Positions 11,465 through 23,590 of a stretch of DNA of 64,000 nucleotides are shown here, one piece after another (the stretch's first letter is position 1; every line of letters starts with the position of its first letter). Position numbers and translations under genes: made by a program. Source of the DNA: Petaurus breviceps papuanus (Eukaryota; Chordata; Mammalia; Diprotodontia; Petauridae); NCBI GenBank assembly GCA_028583685.1, contig JAMXIF010001118.1, positions 5,600,366 through 5,664,365 of the forward strand, written 5' to 3'. The notes beneath the pieces were generated by a model. The model made no database searches. It worked only from the letters and a program-made list of their open reading frames with translations, and had not been told where the DNA came from.

Positions 11465-11700
11465 TACTAAGATGTATTTACTTATCAACTCCAAATCAAG
11501 GATTTTCTTTTTTCTTTCAAGGCTCAACTCAAGCACCACTAGGTAACCTCAGCTCCTAGACCCTCTCCAATAAACTGTATTTTTATTTTGTACACCTTCT
11601 ACATATACTTCTTAATGCATATGTTAACTCCCCTGGTGGAAGATGATTGAACTAAGGATATCTAGCTGTAGTGCCTTTTGAGCACTTAGAATTTGGCAAT
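11465..11700 (+). repeat. Probable L2 fragment
   Basis: ctttcaaggctcaactcaag caccactaggtaac and the following cctctccaat...tacatatacttctt resemble the L2 3' region. Confidence 0.5.
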
Positions 11701-11754
11701 GAGTATTTGGATCTTCCCATAGATGTAGGATGTGAACCATATGAAGAGGAAGTA

Positions 11755-11770
11755 GGTGAACTGTTTTTCT
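11755..11770. repeat. Target-site duplication, left copy
   Basis: ggtgaactgtttttct, repeated perfectly at 14654-14669. Confidence 0.95.
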
Positions 11771-12664
11771 TTTATTTTTTTTTCAAATGCTTTATTAACT
11801 TATGGGTTACATCATTCATTTGCACCAGATTTTGAGTTACAATTTTTTCCCCAGTTTTTCGCCTACCCACCAACCCAAAATAGCAGTCCAATAGGATATC
11901 CCCTCCTCCAATCTGCTATCTTCTCCCATACCCCCTTCAACTTTTCCAGTAGGGCATGGTGGATCTCTATTCCCCAGTGCCTGTATATCTTATTCCCAAT
12001 TACATGTAAAATAGTATTAATAATAGTATTTATATATTTGGAAACATTTGATTTAATTCATAAATATGAATTCCATATTTATTCCCTTCCTCCCTCACCC
12101 ACCTTTACTGGGAAGATAAGCAATTCAGTATAGGTTGTACATGTGTAGCTATGCAAAACATTACCATAGTAGATATATTGTAAAAGACTGACTATATTGC
12201 CCTCCCTCCTATCCCACCTCCCACTTGTTCTATTCTCTACTTTGATCCTGTCCCTTTTCAAAAGTGGGTGCTTCCAAATTCCCTCCCACCCCAACCTGCC
12301 CTCTCTTCAAACAGCTCCCTCTCATCCTCTTCCCCCTAGTCTCCTGTATGTTGAGATATCCTATTTAGTGTTTCTGTCTTTCCCTCCCAGAGCCAAATTC
12401 AATGAGAATAGGATTTTGCCTTTGTGCCTTCCTCTTTTCCCCTCCATTGTAACCATTTTCCCTTGCCTCTTATATATGAGATAGTTTACCCCATTCTGTC
12501 TCTCCCCATCTCCTCTCATTATATTCTTCTCTCACCTCTTAATTTCACCTTTTAAATATCATCCCTTCCTATTAAATTGATCCTGGGCCCTCTAGCTATG
12601 TTTACCTGTAAAAATATATACACACATTTACTTATGTATTCATATGCCCACATATCTTCCTACA

Positions 12665-12695
<31 letters not shown>

Positions 12696-14653
12696 TTCTA
12701 TTCCCTTCATCTATTTTCATACTAAGAAAAGTTTCATAAGTTACAATTATCACTTTTCCATGTAGGAATGTAAATAGTTCAACTTTGATAAATTCCTTAT
12801 GATTTCTTTTTCCTGTTTACCTTCTCAAGCTTCTCTTTCTTCTTGTATCTGAATATCACATTTTCTATTCAACTCTGGTTTTTTCATCAAGAATACTTGA
12901 AAGTCATCTATTCCACTGAATGATCATATTTTCCCCTGAAACATGATACTCAGTTTTACTAGTTAGGTGATTCTTGGTTTTAATACCAACTTCTTTGTCC
13001 TCTAGTATATCATATTCCTAACCCTTTGAGCCCTCAGTGTAGAAGCTGACCAATCCTGGGTTATCCTGATTGTGTTTCCACAATATTCAAATTGTTTCTT
13101 CCTGGCTGCTTGTAATATTCTCTCCTTGATCTGGGAATTTCTGGCTATAATAAATATATTTAATATAAAAAATAAAATTTCAGGAATAACCTGGCTATAA
13201 TATTCCTAGGAGTATTCTTTTTGGGATCTTTTTCAGGAGGTGAACAGTGGATTCTTTCAGTCTCTATTTTGCCCTCTGGTTCTAAAACATCAGGGCAGTT
13301 TTCCTTCAGAATGTCTTGGAGGATGATTTCTAGGTTCTTTCTTTGATCATGGCTTTCAGGTAGTCCAATAATTTTTAAATTTTCTCTCCTGGATCCATTT
13401 TTCAGGTCAGTGGTTTTTGCAATGATATATTTCACATTGCCTTCTATTCTTTCATTTGTTTGGATCTGTTTAACAGCGTTTTCATTTCTCATATAGTCAC
13501 TAGCTTCTATTTGCTCCAATCTAATTCTGAAGGAATTATTCTCTTCAGTGAGCTTTTGAGATTCTTTTTCCATCTGGCAAATTCAGCTTTTTAAGGCATT
13601 CTTCTCCTCATTGCCTTTTTGAGCCTCTTTCGCCATCTGAGTTAGTCTTATTTTTTAAGTTTTATATTCTTCAGTCAGGCTATTGACTCTCATTTTATAA
13701 TTTTCTTGCATCGTTCTCATTTCTCTTTCCAATTTTTCCTCCACTTCTCCTATCTGCTTCTTAAGGTCCTCTATGGTCTGTAACCAGCTCGTATTTTTCT
13801 TGGAAGCTTTTGGTGCAGGAGTTCTGACTCTTGCTGTCTTCCTCCTGTCCAATGCTTTGATCCTTTTTGTCACCAAAATAGGAGTGTAAAGTTGGGGTGC
13901 TCTTTTTTTTTTTTTGCTTCCTTTGCCTGATCATGTCACCACTCAGTCACTTGACCCCTAGACTTTTTGCCGTAGTAGGACTCTGCCACCAGATAGGGGA
14001 GCTTTGTTCCAAATGCTGGGGTTTTCTCAGCTGCTTGAGGTATTAGTTGGGTGCCCTCTTTGAAGCTTCTACATGCTCTGGCAAGCTGGTTGCACCCCCC
14101 AGGAACTCCACCCTAGACTGTAATCCAGATCCAAGCAGGTTAAAGAAGAGCGATTACCCCTTAGACTGGTAGTTTGGTCCCCCTACACTTTCCAGGTCAA
14201 GAGCTGAAGCTCCCACGTGGGGGTGGCTGCAACGCTGCAGCTCCTCAGCAGCTTCTTGCCCTGGGGTAAGTGACCTATGCACTCCCAACTACTGCATCCC
14301 AAAATCCACACTGCAGTTTCACTTTGTCCTTAGTATCTTTGTGTTGATAATTGTGGAATCCGTCACAGCTGCTGGTGATCTGAATTGCCTCCAGCCTGCG
14401 GTTAGTCAGGCCCGCCCTGGTGCTAAAACCTCCTGCTTCTGCAGGGCTGGGCTTGGCTCCCAGAGCACTGTGTTGGCCGATTCCTGCTGGCCTGCCGGGC
14501 TGTCCTCAGCAGGAAGTTAGCTTCTTTGTGTCATTTTGTGAATTCTGTAGCTCCAAAGTTTGTTCAGAGTCCCCTTTTACATGAATTGGAAGTGGTGGGA
14601 GCCGGAGCCTCAGGGATGTCCTCTTTCTACTCCACCATTTTGACTCTGCCTAC
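11771..14653 (-). mobile_element. Full-length HAL1-type (ORF1-only) LINE
   Basis: 2,883 bp, minus strand, between perfect 16 bp duplications. Order in its own direction: 5' end at 14653 (ggcagagtcaaaatggtgga), 5' UTR to about 13890, ORF1 about 13880-12900, long 3' UTR and A-tail at 11771. ORF1 shows an N-terminal coiled coil (13655-13876), then a second helical part and an RRM with ENLKIIGLPES and PEKDPKKNTPRNIIARL (13160-13573), as in L1 ORF1p. ORF2 (endonuclease and reverse transcriptase) is absent, yet both ends are intact, so it moved as a unit using L1 enzymes in trans. ORF1 is broken: the frame shifts between the two halves, and a small insertion near 13150-13195 is flanked by repeated ctggctataat. 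Named by structure; the exact subfamily cannot be settled by eye. Confidence 0.85.
13160..13573 (-). pseudogene. L1-type ORF1p fragment (coiled coil end and RRM)
   Basis: 137 codons of the HAL1-type ORF1: a basic/acidic helical stretch, then the RRM with ENLKIIGLPES and the conserved P-E-K-D-P-K-K-N-T-P-R-N-I-I-A-R block. This is the RNA-binding protein of an L1-type ribonucleoprotein. The C-terminal domain continues past the 13150-13195 insertion in another frame. Not a host gene. Confidence 0.85.
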
Positions 14654-14669
14654 GGTGAACTGTTTTTCT
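14654..14669. repeat. Target-site duplication, right copy
   Basis: Identical to 11755-11770. Confidence 0.95.
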
Positions 14670-15995
14670 AGTAATAATGGCATGTATATGTGAAGTGATG
14701 TTGGGACATCAAGCAGCACAATTCTTCCAGAATGAGTCGCAGGAACAAAATACAAATAGTGGCAACTGGAGGTGCCTTTCTGAAGGGTTCTTATTTGTCA
14801 GATTGACTAATGGGAGAGGGGTCTGCTGTCTTCCAAGGATATTTACCTGGGGCATGAGGGAGAACTTTTTCAAATGTGTTCAACTTAGAAACTATTACTT
14901 ACCTCAGGTAGTTTACATGGATTAAAATGAAACTGACAGAAGGAATCTAGAAACAGTTGTTTGAGATTATGAAGACATGCATAAGAAGCTGAAAGCCTTA
15001 GGTACACAGGTGGCATTTCCATAACTGCATCCAAATGGAAGCAAGGTTAGAATAGAAAGACAGGTTTGGGGCATGGGCAGCTGCTTAAAACCATGGAACC
15101 TCAGAAGATAATTTTTAATTTCTGGACCACATCTTTAAAATATGAGAGTTAAATTATTTTGGTCAGGAATGAAGTAATCTTTAACTAGGATGAGTAAAAG
15201 TCACATTTGCCTAATGATAAAACTTACATGAACTGATGCCAAATGAAGAAAGCTAAATCAGGGAAACTGTACAAAATGATTTATATTTAGGTGGAAATTT
15301 TTTATTTATTATTTATTATATATATTACATATATAAATTGTTTATATTTAAGTGAAAAACTTTTAATGATAATGATAAAGATGATTCATCTTGGAGAAAA
15401 CTTTGGAAATGTGCCTCTCTCCCATCTTTGCAAAGGTGGAATACTATGGAATACCATGCATGTGGAATAATGCATACATCTCCAGACTTAGCTGATATAT
15501 AACATACATATATACAGGCATGCAGACAGAAATACATGAGTACATAAAGTTTCACTCAACCACACACTGGCACCCTAGAAGAATAACTTTGTGTGTGACT
15601 CTACTGGATTATAAGACCTTCACAGTGTTTTTCCTCTTAGAAAATGATTGGTAGATTCAGGTCTTTAGGAAAGGAATTTTTTTTTTCAAATAATATAACC
15701 AGACGAATAGCAACAAAGCATTTCTCCCAATATCAGGGGCACAATCTTCCAAAAGTCCTTGGAGGGAAGGGCAAAGGGAGTAGGCATGAATTTAAAATAC
15801 AGTGGTCCTGAGGCACATTTATAGAAACACAAATGGCCAAAACAAGTCACGACTGTGGGACTGCAGAGACTTAATGACCTTTCTCTCTGTAGTTTCTTCA
15901 TGATGTTTGGGGGCTAGGGGTGAAGTGGGTCACATTCATGATGGATGACATTGTTCCACAATTCAGATGGCCTAATTTTTCATAGAATGTAGCTG
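14670..15995. other. Unassigned intronic DNA
   Basis: Nothing recognisable apart from a short AT tract near 15300-15345. Open frames here are short and isolated. Confidence 0.45.
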
Positions 15996-16239
15996 AGCAG
16001 GTCAAACTACTGTTGAACTGTGCTGGGCTTTAGCTGCCAGGCTGGGCCAAACAGGATGCTGGGCATTCTTACTGCAGGACCAATTCTCTGAATGTCTCAG
16101 GCTTGCTCATTTATGGGTAGCCAAAGTTCTTTTCCACTTTTAGCCACTGGCTTGGCAGTGTGCTCTCTTTCAGCTAGGGCAAAGATTCAGCTTAGGATCA
16201 GCAGAATTATCTTCCTTTTGGCTCCTTCGTTCTCTGCTT

Positions 16240-16605
16240 GTCACCTTTTCAACTTCAGGCAGGGGTTGGGAGGAGTCTTGCTTTTCTAATAAAAAAAATC
16301 TTTCCAGGCTCAGACTCCCTTTCCTTCAGTAAGTCACTCTTCCTTAATAAGAGCTGGCATTTGTACCTGAAAAGGTCTTAACCTAAAAGGACCAGGGTCT
16401 CCCATTGCATCTTGGATCATCTCCAATCATCCTGATGAATTTCAGGTTACTACATCCAGATGGCTCTGGAGAAAAAAAAAAGTGAGGCTGGTGACCTTGC
16501 ACAGGCCTTTCTCACTCAAATCAAAGATGGCTGCAAATCACATCATCATTTTCCTGATTCCATGGTCCTCTTCATAAATTAAGGACAAACATAACCTGTG
16601 AGTAG
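16240..16605 (+). repeat. Family X retroposon, copy 1
   Basis: Shares the order cctgaaaagg...ttaacct, tcatctccaatcatcctgatgaat, agatggctctggag, gtgaggctggtgaccttgca, catcatcattttcctgat, aaattaaggacaaac with copy 2 at 16885. The end (aaggacaaac) looks like the tail of an RTE-mobilised retroposon. Family name unknown to me. Confidence 0.6.
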
Positions 16606-16663
16606 ACCAAGCTGCATGAACGGGGACCTAGCTAGTTGGGCATCTCAGCTCATCCTCCAACTA

Positions 16664-16667
<4 letters not shown>

Positions 16668-16711
<44 letters not shown>

Positions 16712-16713
16712 TC
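16668..16713. repeat. (CT)n followed by (CTC)n tract
   Basis: About 20 CT units, then a short run of ctcctcctt repeats to about 16732, lying between the two family X copies. Confidence 0.95.
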
Positions 16714-16884
16714 CTCCTTCTCCTCCTCCTCTCCAAAGGAGAGTAAATTTTGATGGCCATAAGTTGGTTCTTGAAGGTTCTTTCTTGTACATCCTTGCTC
16801 AAGCTCCACTTGATGGCTATATCTTGGGACTTCCTTTCTTAGAGTGAATGTCAGTGGTAACTGTTTCTCTTTGTAACAGCAAGC

Positions 16885-17200
16885 CTGGGGGTCTTCCCCT
16901 CCCAGATTGATATTTTTTTCTAATTAAAAGGCCCATCCCTTGACTCCCTCCTTAAAGAGGCCTATTCACTGAATGAGCATGACCTCACTCTGAGTACCTG
17001 AAAAGGCCTTAGCCTGAAAGGCCCTGGGTCATCTCCAGTTATGCTGATGAATATCAGGTCACTGGATACAGAAGGCTCTGGAGGAGAAAGTGAGACTGAT
17101 GACCTTGCACAGACCTCCCTCACTCAAATCAAAGTCAATTGCAAGTGATGTCATCATTTCCCTAATGCCGCTGTCCTTCAAAAACAAAGGACAAACACAT
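16885..17200 (+). repeat. Family X retroposon, copy 2
   Basis: Direct repeat of copy 1, about 630 bp away. It includes the upstream part cttgactccctccttaaaga and ends caaaaacaaaggacaaacac, immediately followed by a MIR. Confidence 0.6.
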
Positions 17201-17452
17201 TTGCCTGGTACTTGCTATGTGCCAGAACCTGTGCTAACTGTTTTACAATTATTACCTCATTTCATTTTCACAATAACCCAAGAGGTAGATTATATCATTA
17301 TATCCATTTTATAGGTGAGGAAACTGAGGTAAACATAGGTTAAGTGACTTTCCCAGGGTCACACAGCTAGTAAGTATCTGAGGCTGAATTTAAATAAAGG
17401 TCTTCCTGACGCCAGGTTTAATGATCTCTCCACTCTTTCCACTTAGTTGACT
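17201..17452 (+). repeat. MIR/CORE-SINE, nearly complete
   Basis: Well preserved: gtgccagaacctgtgctaac, attacctcatttcattttca, ataggtgaggaaactgaggt, cagggtcacacagctagtaa, ggtcttcctgac. Confidence 0.85.
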
Positions 17453-17621
17453 CAAGTTGCTATTTTACCTTGGAGTGAGGAGTTTGAATCTATCATACTT
17501 TTTTCAGGATCTTATAAAGATGAGTAACTAGGGACAAAGCTAGTAATGCAATCTGTGCCTTGGAGACAAATTCAGTATCTCTATGCCTTCTTCATAGGCA
17601 AATAAAGTATTTAAAACTAAT

Positions 17622-17735
17622 ACCCTTATGTGTGTGTGTGTGTGATTGTAAATGTATATAGATACACATACATATACACAATATATAGATACACCATGTA
17701 TGTATGTACACATATGTACATATATGTATTTTTTT
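17622..17735. repeat. TG/TATG/ATAC microsatellite block
   Basis: Compound tgtgtgtg, atacacat and gtatgtatgtacacat tracts. Confidence 0.85.
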
Positions 17736-18970
17736 TTAATCTGAAGGCCTTTCTCTTTACATTTTAATGTTTTTGTTCCTTATTTCTCAAGACTCTTTAC
17801 TTCTGCTGAAGTCTCACTGGGGTATCCCACTTTACATACATTTGTAGACATAATTACATATTGTTTAGAGCTCAACTAATATTAACAAAGTCTTAAATAT
17901 GGTAAGAGTGGAGAGAGAAAGCTATCTACATATGCTTACAAAGTTACATACTCTGGAGGGTTATACAAAACTGGTTTAAAAACGTTGCTGGTAGAAACAC
18001 TGAGACATTCAAAAGTGAAAAAAAAATCTAAATAAATACAGTCTCAGGTCGCTACATAAAAGTTCCCCCCAAATGGTTGTAACTCTGAAAGTGTATGTTA
18101 TTAAAAAGGGAAATGAAACATAAAGGTGAGCATTAACTCCTAGTGATGGAGATTATGACTGATTCAAGTGACTGCCCATCCTCTGTGCCTCTTATCCATG
18201 TCCTACTGTAAATCCATAAGAGATTCCAACCAATAATCCAGGGCTTCCTTTAATTTCTATCGGCATTGTGAGGACACCAATGGAGCAAATGGGATGTCCC
18301 TCTGCCCCTTGATCTTGCCCCATCTTTTTTCATTTGTACATTTTTATATGATCTTCTACTCTAATTCTCTTCATTTCAAATGAACTGCAGCCTATTTAGA
18401 CCCACCGTGTCTTCTCATGTCTTTTGGTTGGCAATAATTATCATGTCCTCAGAGAGTATAATGATTCATAACTCAGCCATACAACAGTATGGTAGAATAT
18501 TGACATTAAAAATGAGACTTTGTTTCAGGGAGAAGTTCAGGAGCAATTTGAACAATTTGTAATTTCTCAAAGGCCATACATCATATCCCTCTTGTACAAT
18601 TCGGGGATCAACTCATTTTCTGTTTGCAAATGGATAAGATTATACCTGAAACAAAGGTCCATCTTTTAATATTTATCCAGATATAGGTAATACTCATAGA
18701 TGCATAAACACAAAGTGCTTGAGCAAGCATTATTTATCTACTTGTTTTTTGTTCGTTTGTTTGTGTTTTGAAAGAGTTTTTTTGAGTGGTTATGGATCTT
18801 ATCCAGGAGTCTCTGAAGTGATCTCAGGATTAATGTAGTCAGAATGATGTCAGACACAAACAAAAGCTTTCAAAGTCTCAACATCATCAACTTGGACTTT
18901 ACATTGGATCTCTTCCATAAAGATGGCAAACACTTTTGGCAAACATACATTTTTATGTTTGAATTTTAAC
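17736..18970. other. Unassigned intronic DNA
   Basis: No exon or clear repeat recognised. Confidence 0.45.
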
Positions 18971-18975
18971 TGATA

Positions 18976-19084
18976 GAAGGAGGAGGAGGAGGAGGAGGAG
19001 GAGGAGGAGGAGGAGGAGGAGGAGAAGAAGAAGAAGAAGAAGAAGAAGAAGAAGAAGAAGAAGAAGAAGAAGAAGAAGAAGAAG
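18976..19084. repeat. (GGA)n/(GAA)n polypurine tract
   Basis: About 48 bp of GGA units running into about 60 bp of GAA units with a single switch point. This pure purine strand produces a spurious serine/phenylalanine frame on the minus strand at 18850-19242. Confidence 0.97.
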
Positions 19085-20300
19085 GCCGCAATTCTTGACG
19101 TCAAGGAGATTACATTTGAATTTTGGGAGATAAGATGTAAAAATGAGCTGAAAAACCTAGAGGGAGGGAAGAAAATAGACCCATGGTAAAGGAGCTTTGA
19201 GAGCCAGAAGCAGAGCAGGGCAAGGAATAAAGGAGTTAGCACAACATGGCCTTATAACTTTCTTAAAATGGAGGTTTCACAAAGAACTCCTCAATCAGAG
19301 GAGGGGATTTCAGGGTCAGTGGTCCTTTGTGAAATATAACATGAAAACCCTACTAGGTCCCCTCTAATATAGCTGTTAATGACCCCCTTGCTATTTGTAT
19401 TTATGTGTGTATGGATAGATAATCAGATATATATAGATAAGTATATGTATATATACATATATGTACATATGTGTGTGTATAGTTGGGGTAAAACTATATA
19501 GATTGAAAAGTGTTCATGTTTTCTTATTTATGATCTCCATTTTTAATCTGTTCTCCTACTCATTTGATCCTTAAATGTCCTTGGGATGACTGCTTAGGTC
19601 TTTAGTAAAGCTGTCCTGAAAGTAGTTGTATCCTCCACTGCTTGTCTCTGTTTTATGAGGAAATAATGTTCATAATTATCTACACTCTGTATAAAATTTT
19701 GCAAACATTTTTATGTTATAAAGTGTGGCCTTCCTTGGATGCTTTTTCTATCTACTTTGTAAGTCATACATTTGCTCTCTTTTAGAACCTTTTGGTCTCT
19801 ATAGCCAATTAATTTATAGTAGTTAAAGTTTTATTTTAGAAGCTTATAATGGGTTTTGATATCTAATTTCCCATTTACATTCCAGTTTTTTGCAATAATA
19901 TCTTGTTCATATGGATTGCATTGGTGTTTTACTTATAAGCCATAATTCTCACAAGTTAATCCTCTATTTTAAGGAGAAATGTTTGCATAAAGGAATTCAA
20001 GAACCAACGTGGAGAGAAATTGAAAAAGAATTTAGTTGAAAATGAATCAATGAAGGGTAAAACAAAAGCAATATATTGGGAATACTACCAACCACCTGGA
20101 GAAAAGTAGAAAATAGTCACAAACCTGGCATGTAATCATACTAAAGAACTGAGACTACTTGATTATGTTGACATCTGGAACTCTCTCTGTCTACACTTGA
20201 TTTTAACCCCAAAAGACAGAGAAATAACAACAAACTCTCTTTGCCTCTGAATATGAGCCCTGATCTTTTTTTACACCATGATAACTATCAATAGGTTCTT
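19085..20300. other. Unassigned intronic DNA with a short microsatellite
   Basis: A TATG/TACA tract at about 19405-19485. Nothing else recognised with confidence. Confidence 0.45.
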
Positions 20301-20930
20301 TCTCCTTTGCTTGCTTATTTTTAATTTTAATTTTGTTCTATTTTATTTTTGGCAGTTTATTATTATAATCAGATACTAATTCCAAATTGTGGAAAATGGG
20401 GTCCCAGGTCTCAGGTCCTCCTTATTGTTATTTTCTGAATTCTGTTTTTCAGGCCTTGCTTCAGGCACTCCTCTTCTCTCCTAAGCTATAGTTAGGGGTC
20501 CAAGTCATGCTATCCCCAAAATATTCTTGCTCCCTGCACTATTGCACTCACTAGGCCTGTCCTTCCTCCTCATCTACAGCCACAGCACAGGATCACACCT
20601 GGTAAGCACCACTAAATATGGCTCCTGGAAACAGCAGGGTGTTGTGGTGGGGTGCTTTAATCTTCCTCCACTCAGCCTGTAGATACCCACATTTTTTCAG
20701 ATAAAAGTTCCTGAAGCCATGAGGTGAAGGTTCTTGAGGCTTAGTATGCTTTCGAAATGAGCTGCCCTCAGGTCTGCTGTTTATTGATTAAGGAAAGTCA
20801 TCATGGAGGCATCAATACTCTATTCAGACTAAATCTCAACCACTGGAGGTTCTGTCCTTCCTGAGGTCATCTCAAGTTGTCTTAGGAAAATAACTACTTC
20901 AACCTTACACTTTTACTGGTCTTCATTCAT
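20301..20930. other. GC-richer block, possible L1 5' UTR
   Basis: Composition rises here (ctccctgcactattgcactca; gctcctggaaacagcagggtg; gaaatgagctgccctcaggt) and resembles other L1 5' UTRs in style. No diagnostic end is seen, so the identity is tentative. Confidence 0.3.
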
Positions 20931-21709
20931 TTTGAGGTAATGTCCTATCTGTTTTTGGAAGAAATTTGGAGAATCTGAAATTTTCTGACCTACTCTACCT
21001 CTTCCCAAAATCATTTCTTGTTTATATGGAATGGATCTCTGGAAGGGCAAGAGGTATACTTGAAGAATTATTTTTTTTAATTGGATGTAAATATAGATTA
21101 CAAAAATGACTATAGAAAAAAGGTACAGTCCTATACGTATAAGTTCAGAAGCATTAAAATACAACTTGATATAGGACTGAATCATTAAAAAAAGAAAAAT
21201 ATTTCTTTTTATATTGAGATAAAGAATAATGAGCAGGATCCTTTCTTTGGATAGAGTAAAGATAATTGATTAAAAGAAACAAACTTTTCTTTTTTTCATA
21301 TTTTATTTTCTGACAAGTATAAAGATAGACTAGAGAAAATGGAATAAAATTGATTAATTGGGAGTTGAAACCCAGGAGAATTTAAAAAATAAAATAAGAA
21401 TATAAGTAGGGGAATTCCTTACTTTTCTCAACAAATTCAAATCACAATTTCTAGATGAAGCAGATCCCTAAATGAAGAGTCTGTACACTATGTATCAGCA
21501 AGTCTTACTACAATTCCTGAAAAATTCAAAGAACCATGATTAAAAGGATGGACACTTGTTAAGGAAAATGATGATCACGACACATCAAAATATATTACCA
21601 AGAACAGATCATGCCAGACTTCCTTCACTTTAACACTTTAAGTATTTCCCTCTTTAATGCTTTAAGTTATAGATTGCAATTAGGTAGTTCCTCACACACA
21701 TACCCCAAG
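20931..21709. other. Unassigned intronic DNA
   Basis: AT-rich, nothing recognised. Confidence 0.45.
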
Positions 21710-21818
21710 CCACAAACGCACACACATATCATATATATATATATGTGTATGTATGCATGTATATATGTGTGTATATATACACATATGCATGTGTACACAC
21801 ATGTGTATATGCATGTAT
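21710..21818. repeat. CACA/TATG microsatellite block
   Basis: Compound alternating purine-pyrimidine tract (atatatatatgtgtatgt; gtgtacacacatgtgtat). Confidence 0.9.
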
Positions 21819-22143
21819 AAAAATCTAAATTCAGAAAACAGATTAATGGGAATGGAATACAAAGGGAACAAGATAGATATTTGCGAGGCTATAAAAATAT
21901 TCCAAATTCAGATAGAAACATGAAGGAAAGGGCATAGGGTGGGGGAAGAGGATAAGTTGAGGGGTTCCTTGGAGAGGGGATAGGCTAAGTAATAGGAGGG
22001 CAAGGTAGAAGTAAAGTAGAGGAGTCGGCAGGAAAGGATAGGAAATAAGAAATACATTATAGATTATAGATATCTATGCATCTATATGATTGCATGTAAG
22101 TGTTATGTATGTATTATGTATTTATATGTTTGTTATATATGCA

Positions 22144-22199
22144 CATGTGCACACACACACACACANNNNNNNNNNCAGGTTTAGGGTTTGGGTTTGGGT
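22144..22199. repeat. (CA)n, 10-N gap and telomere-like TTTGGG repeats
   Basis: A CA tract at 22150-22165, N at 22166-22175, then caggtttagggtttgggttt gggtt. Ten N is likely a nominal gap size. Confidence 0.9.
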
Positions 22200-22970
22200 T
22201 AAAAAATTGGATATAAATAGAAAAAAAGTGTGATTTTTGAAATGTTCATATCTTATATTCTTTTAGATTTGATTATGGTGTGTGATCAAATATTCTTGCC
22301 TAAATCTATTTTTTTACCAAACTACATTTAAACTTCCTGAGAATTTCACTTTAAAGAGTCTCTTCGCTAATCATTTATGTTGTATTTATTATTAGATTAT
22401 GTGCATTTGCTGCTAAGCAAATCTGTATTTCACCAGTCTAATTATATATTTTTTCTAATTTTTTTCATTTATCAATATCCTTTATCTATTTTTTTTTCAT
22501 TTTCACTGCAAATATTACTTCTAGTTTGGCAATGTAAAACTTTGATAATGTACTGGAGTATAATTTGAAATTTATCAATACTACAATATCTGCATTCTTA
22601 TTTATTTTCTTTTTCTTCTTATACTTCTTTGACTTTTTACACAATTTTTTGAATTCCCTATTTAAAGCCAGGCCAACTCCAGCTATGACTTACTTATACC
22701 CTCCTCCTCTCTTCCTACCTCTCCACTTAATAGTTTTTGAAACATAATAATAAAAAATAAATACTGACAGTATTACTGCAAAAGACTTGTCAATTTACAA
22801 GAATGGGATATCGTAGGTAAGTGTTTGAAAAAGTCGGGAGTAGGGAAAAGGAGGCACTCTCTAATAAGAATAATAGGACTCTAGAACAAATCACGATTAT
22901 AATGACAGTGATCATTCAACAGCCATTCATTCATTCTATAATGTGCCAGCTATATAGCAGTTGATTATAG
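22200..22970. other. Unassigned intronic DNA
   Basis: Nothing recognised. Confidence 0.45.
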
Positions 22971-22974
22971 GAAT

Positions 22975-23170
22975 TTGAGATTTATGGGGCATTTTACATA
23001 CATTCTCTTGAACTTTCCAGGAACACTGGGAGGTAGATGTCATTGGGATTTTTATTAGCATTTTTACAGATAAGGAAATTTGGTTCAGAACGGGATGGGT
23101 GATATCTACAGTCACACAGCTAGTAATTATCAGAAGAAAAATTAAAATTCAGGTGTTTCTGATGACAAAT
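22975..23170 (+). repeat. MIR/CORE-SINE
   Basis: ggcattttacatacattctct, gggaggtagatgtcattggg, acagataaggaaatttggttc, agtcacacagctagtaatta in MIR order. Confidence 0.7.
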
Positions 23171-23261
23171 CCAGCAGTCTAAATGGTTTACTAAGTGCCA
23201 ATACTTGATTTTCAAATTTATGTGTCTAAAAATTAATAATGATAATGACTGACATACTAGA

Positions 23262-23590
23262 CAGTGATTGATTAAAGAAACTGGAGATATTTCATGGGAA
23301 AAGGGGAAACTTAGGGGAGACATAATTATGATTTTCAAATATTTAAGGGATTGTCAGGTGTTGGAAAAATAGGATTTATACAGACTAGCTCCAGGGGGTA
23401 GACCTAGGCAAAGTAATAGAAATCAAAGAGAGGTAGATGTCTTAATATAAGAAAGAAATATCTAACAATTATAGGACTCCAAAAATGGAATGAACTGCTT
23501 TGAGGAAAAAGATTTTCATATCATTTAAGCTGGTAAAGTATTCAGAGATCTTAGGTAAAAAAGTGGGATTAGATGCTAGAGATTTATATT
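23262..23590 (+). repeat. CR1/L3-type LINE 3' fragment
   Basis: actggagatatttcatggga, cttaggggagacataattatgattttcaaat, cctaacaatt-like tctaacaattataggactcc and aaaatggaatgaactgctt follow the 3' coding end of CR1/L3 elements. Heavily decayed. Confidence 0.6.

Noticed and set aside
11756-12484. Plus-strand frames of 125 and 95 codons
   Set aside because: Antisense to the 3' UTR of the HAL1-type element at 11771-14653; low complexity, proline/serine-rich by composition.
18850-19242. Minus-strand 130-codon frame rich in F and S
   Set aside because: Created entirely by the GGA/GAA polypurine tract; no coding features outside it.
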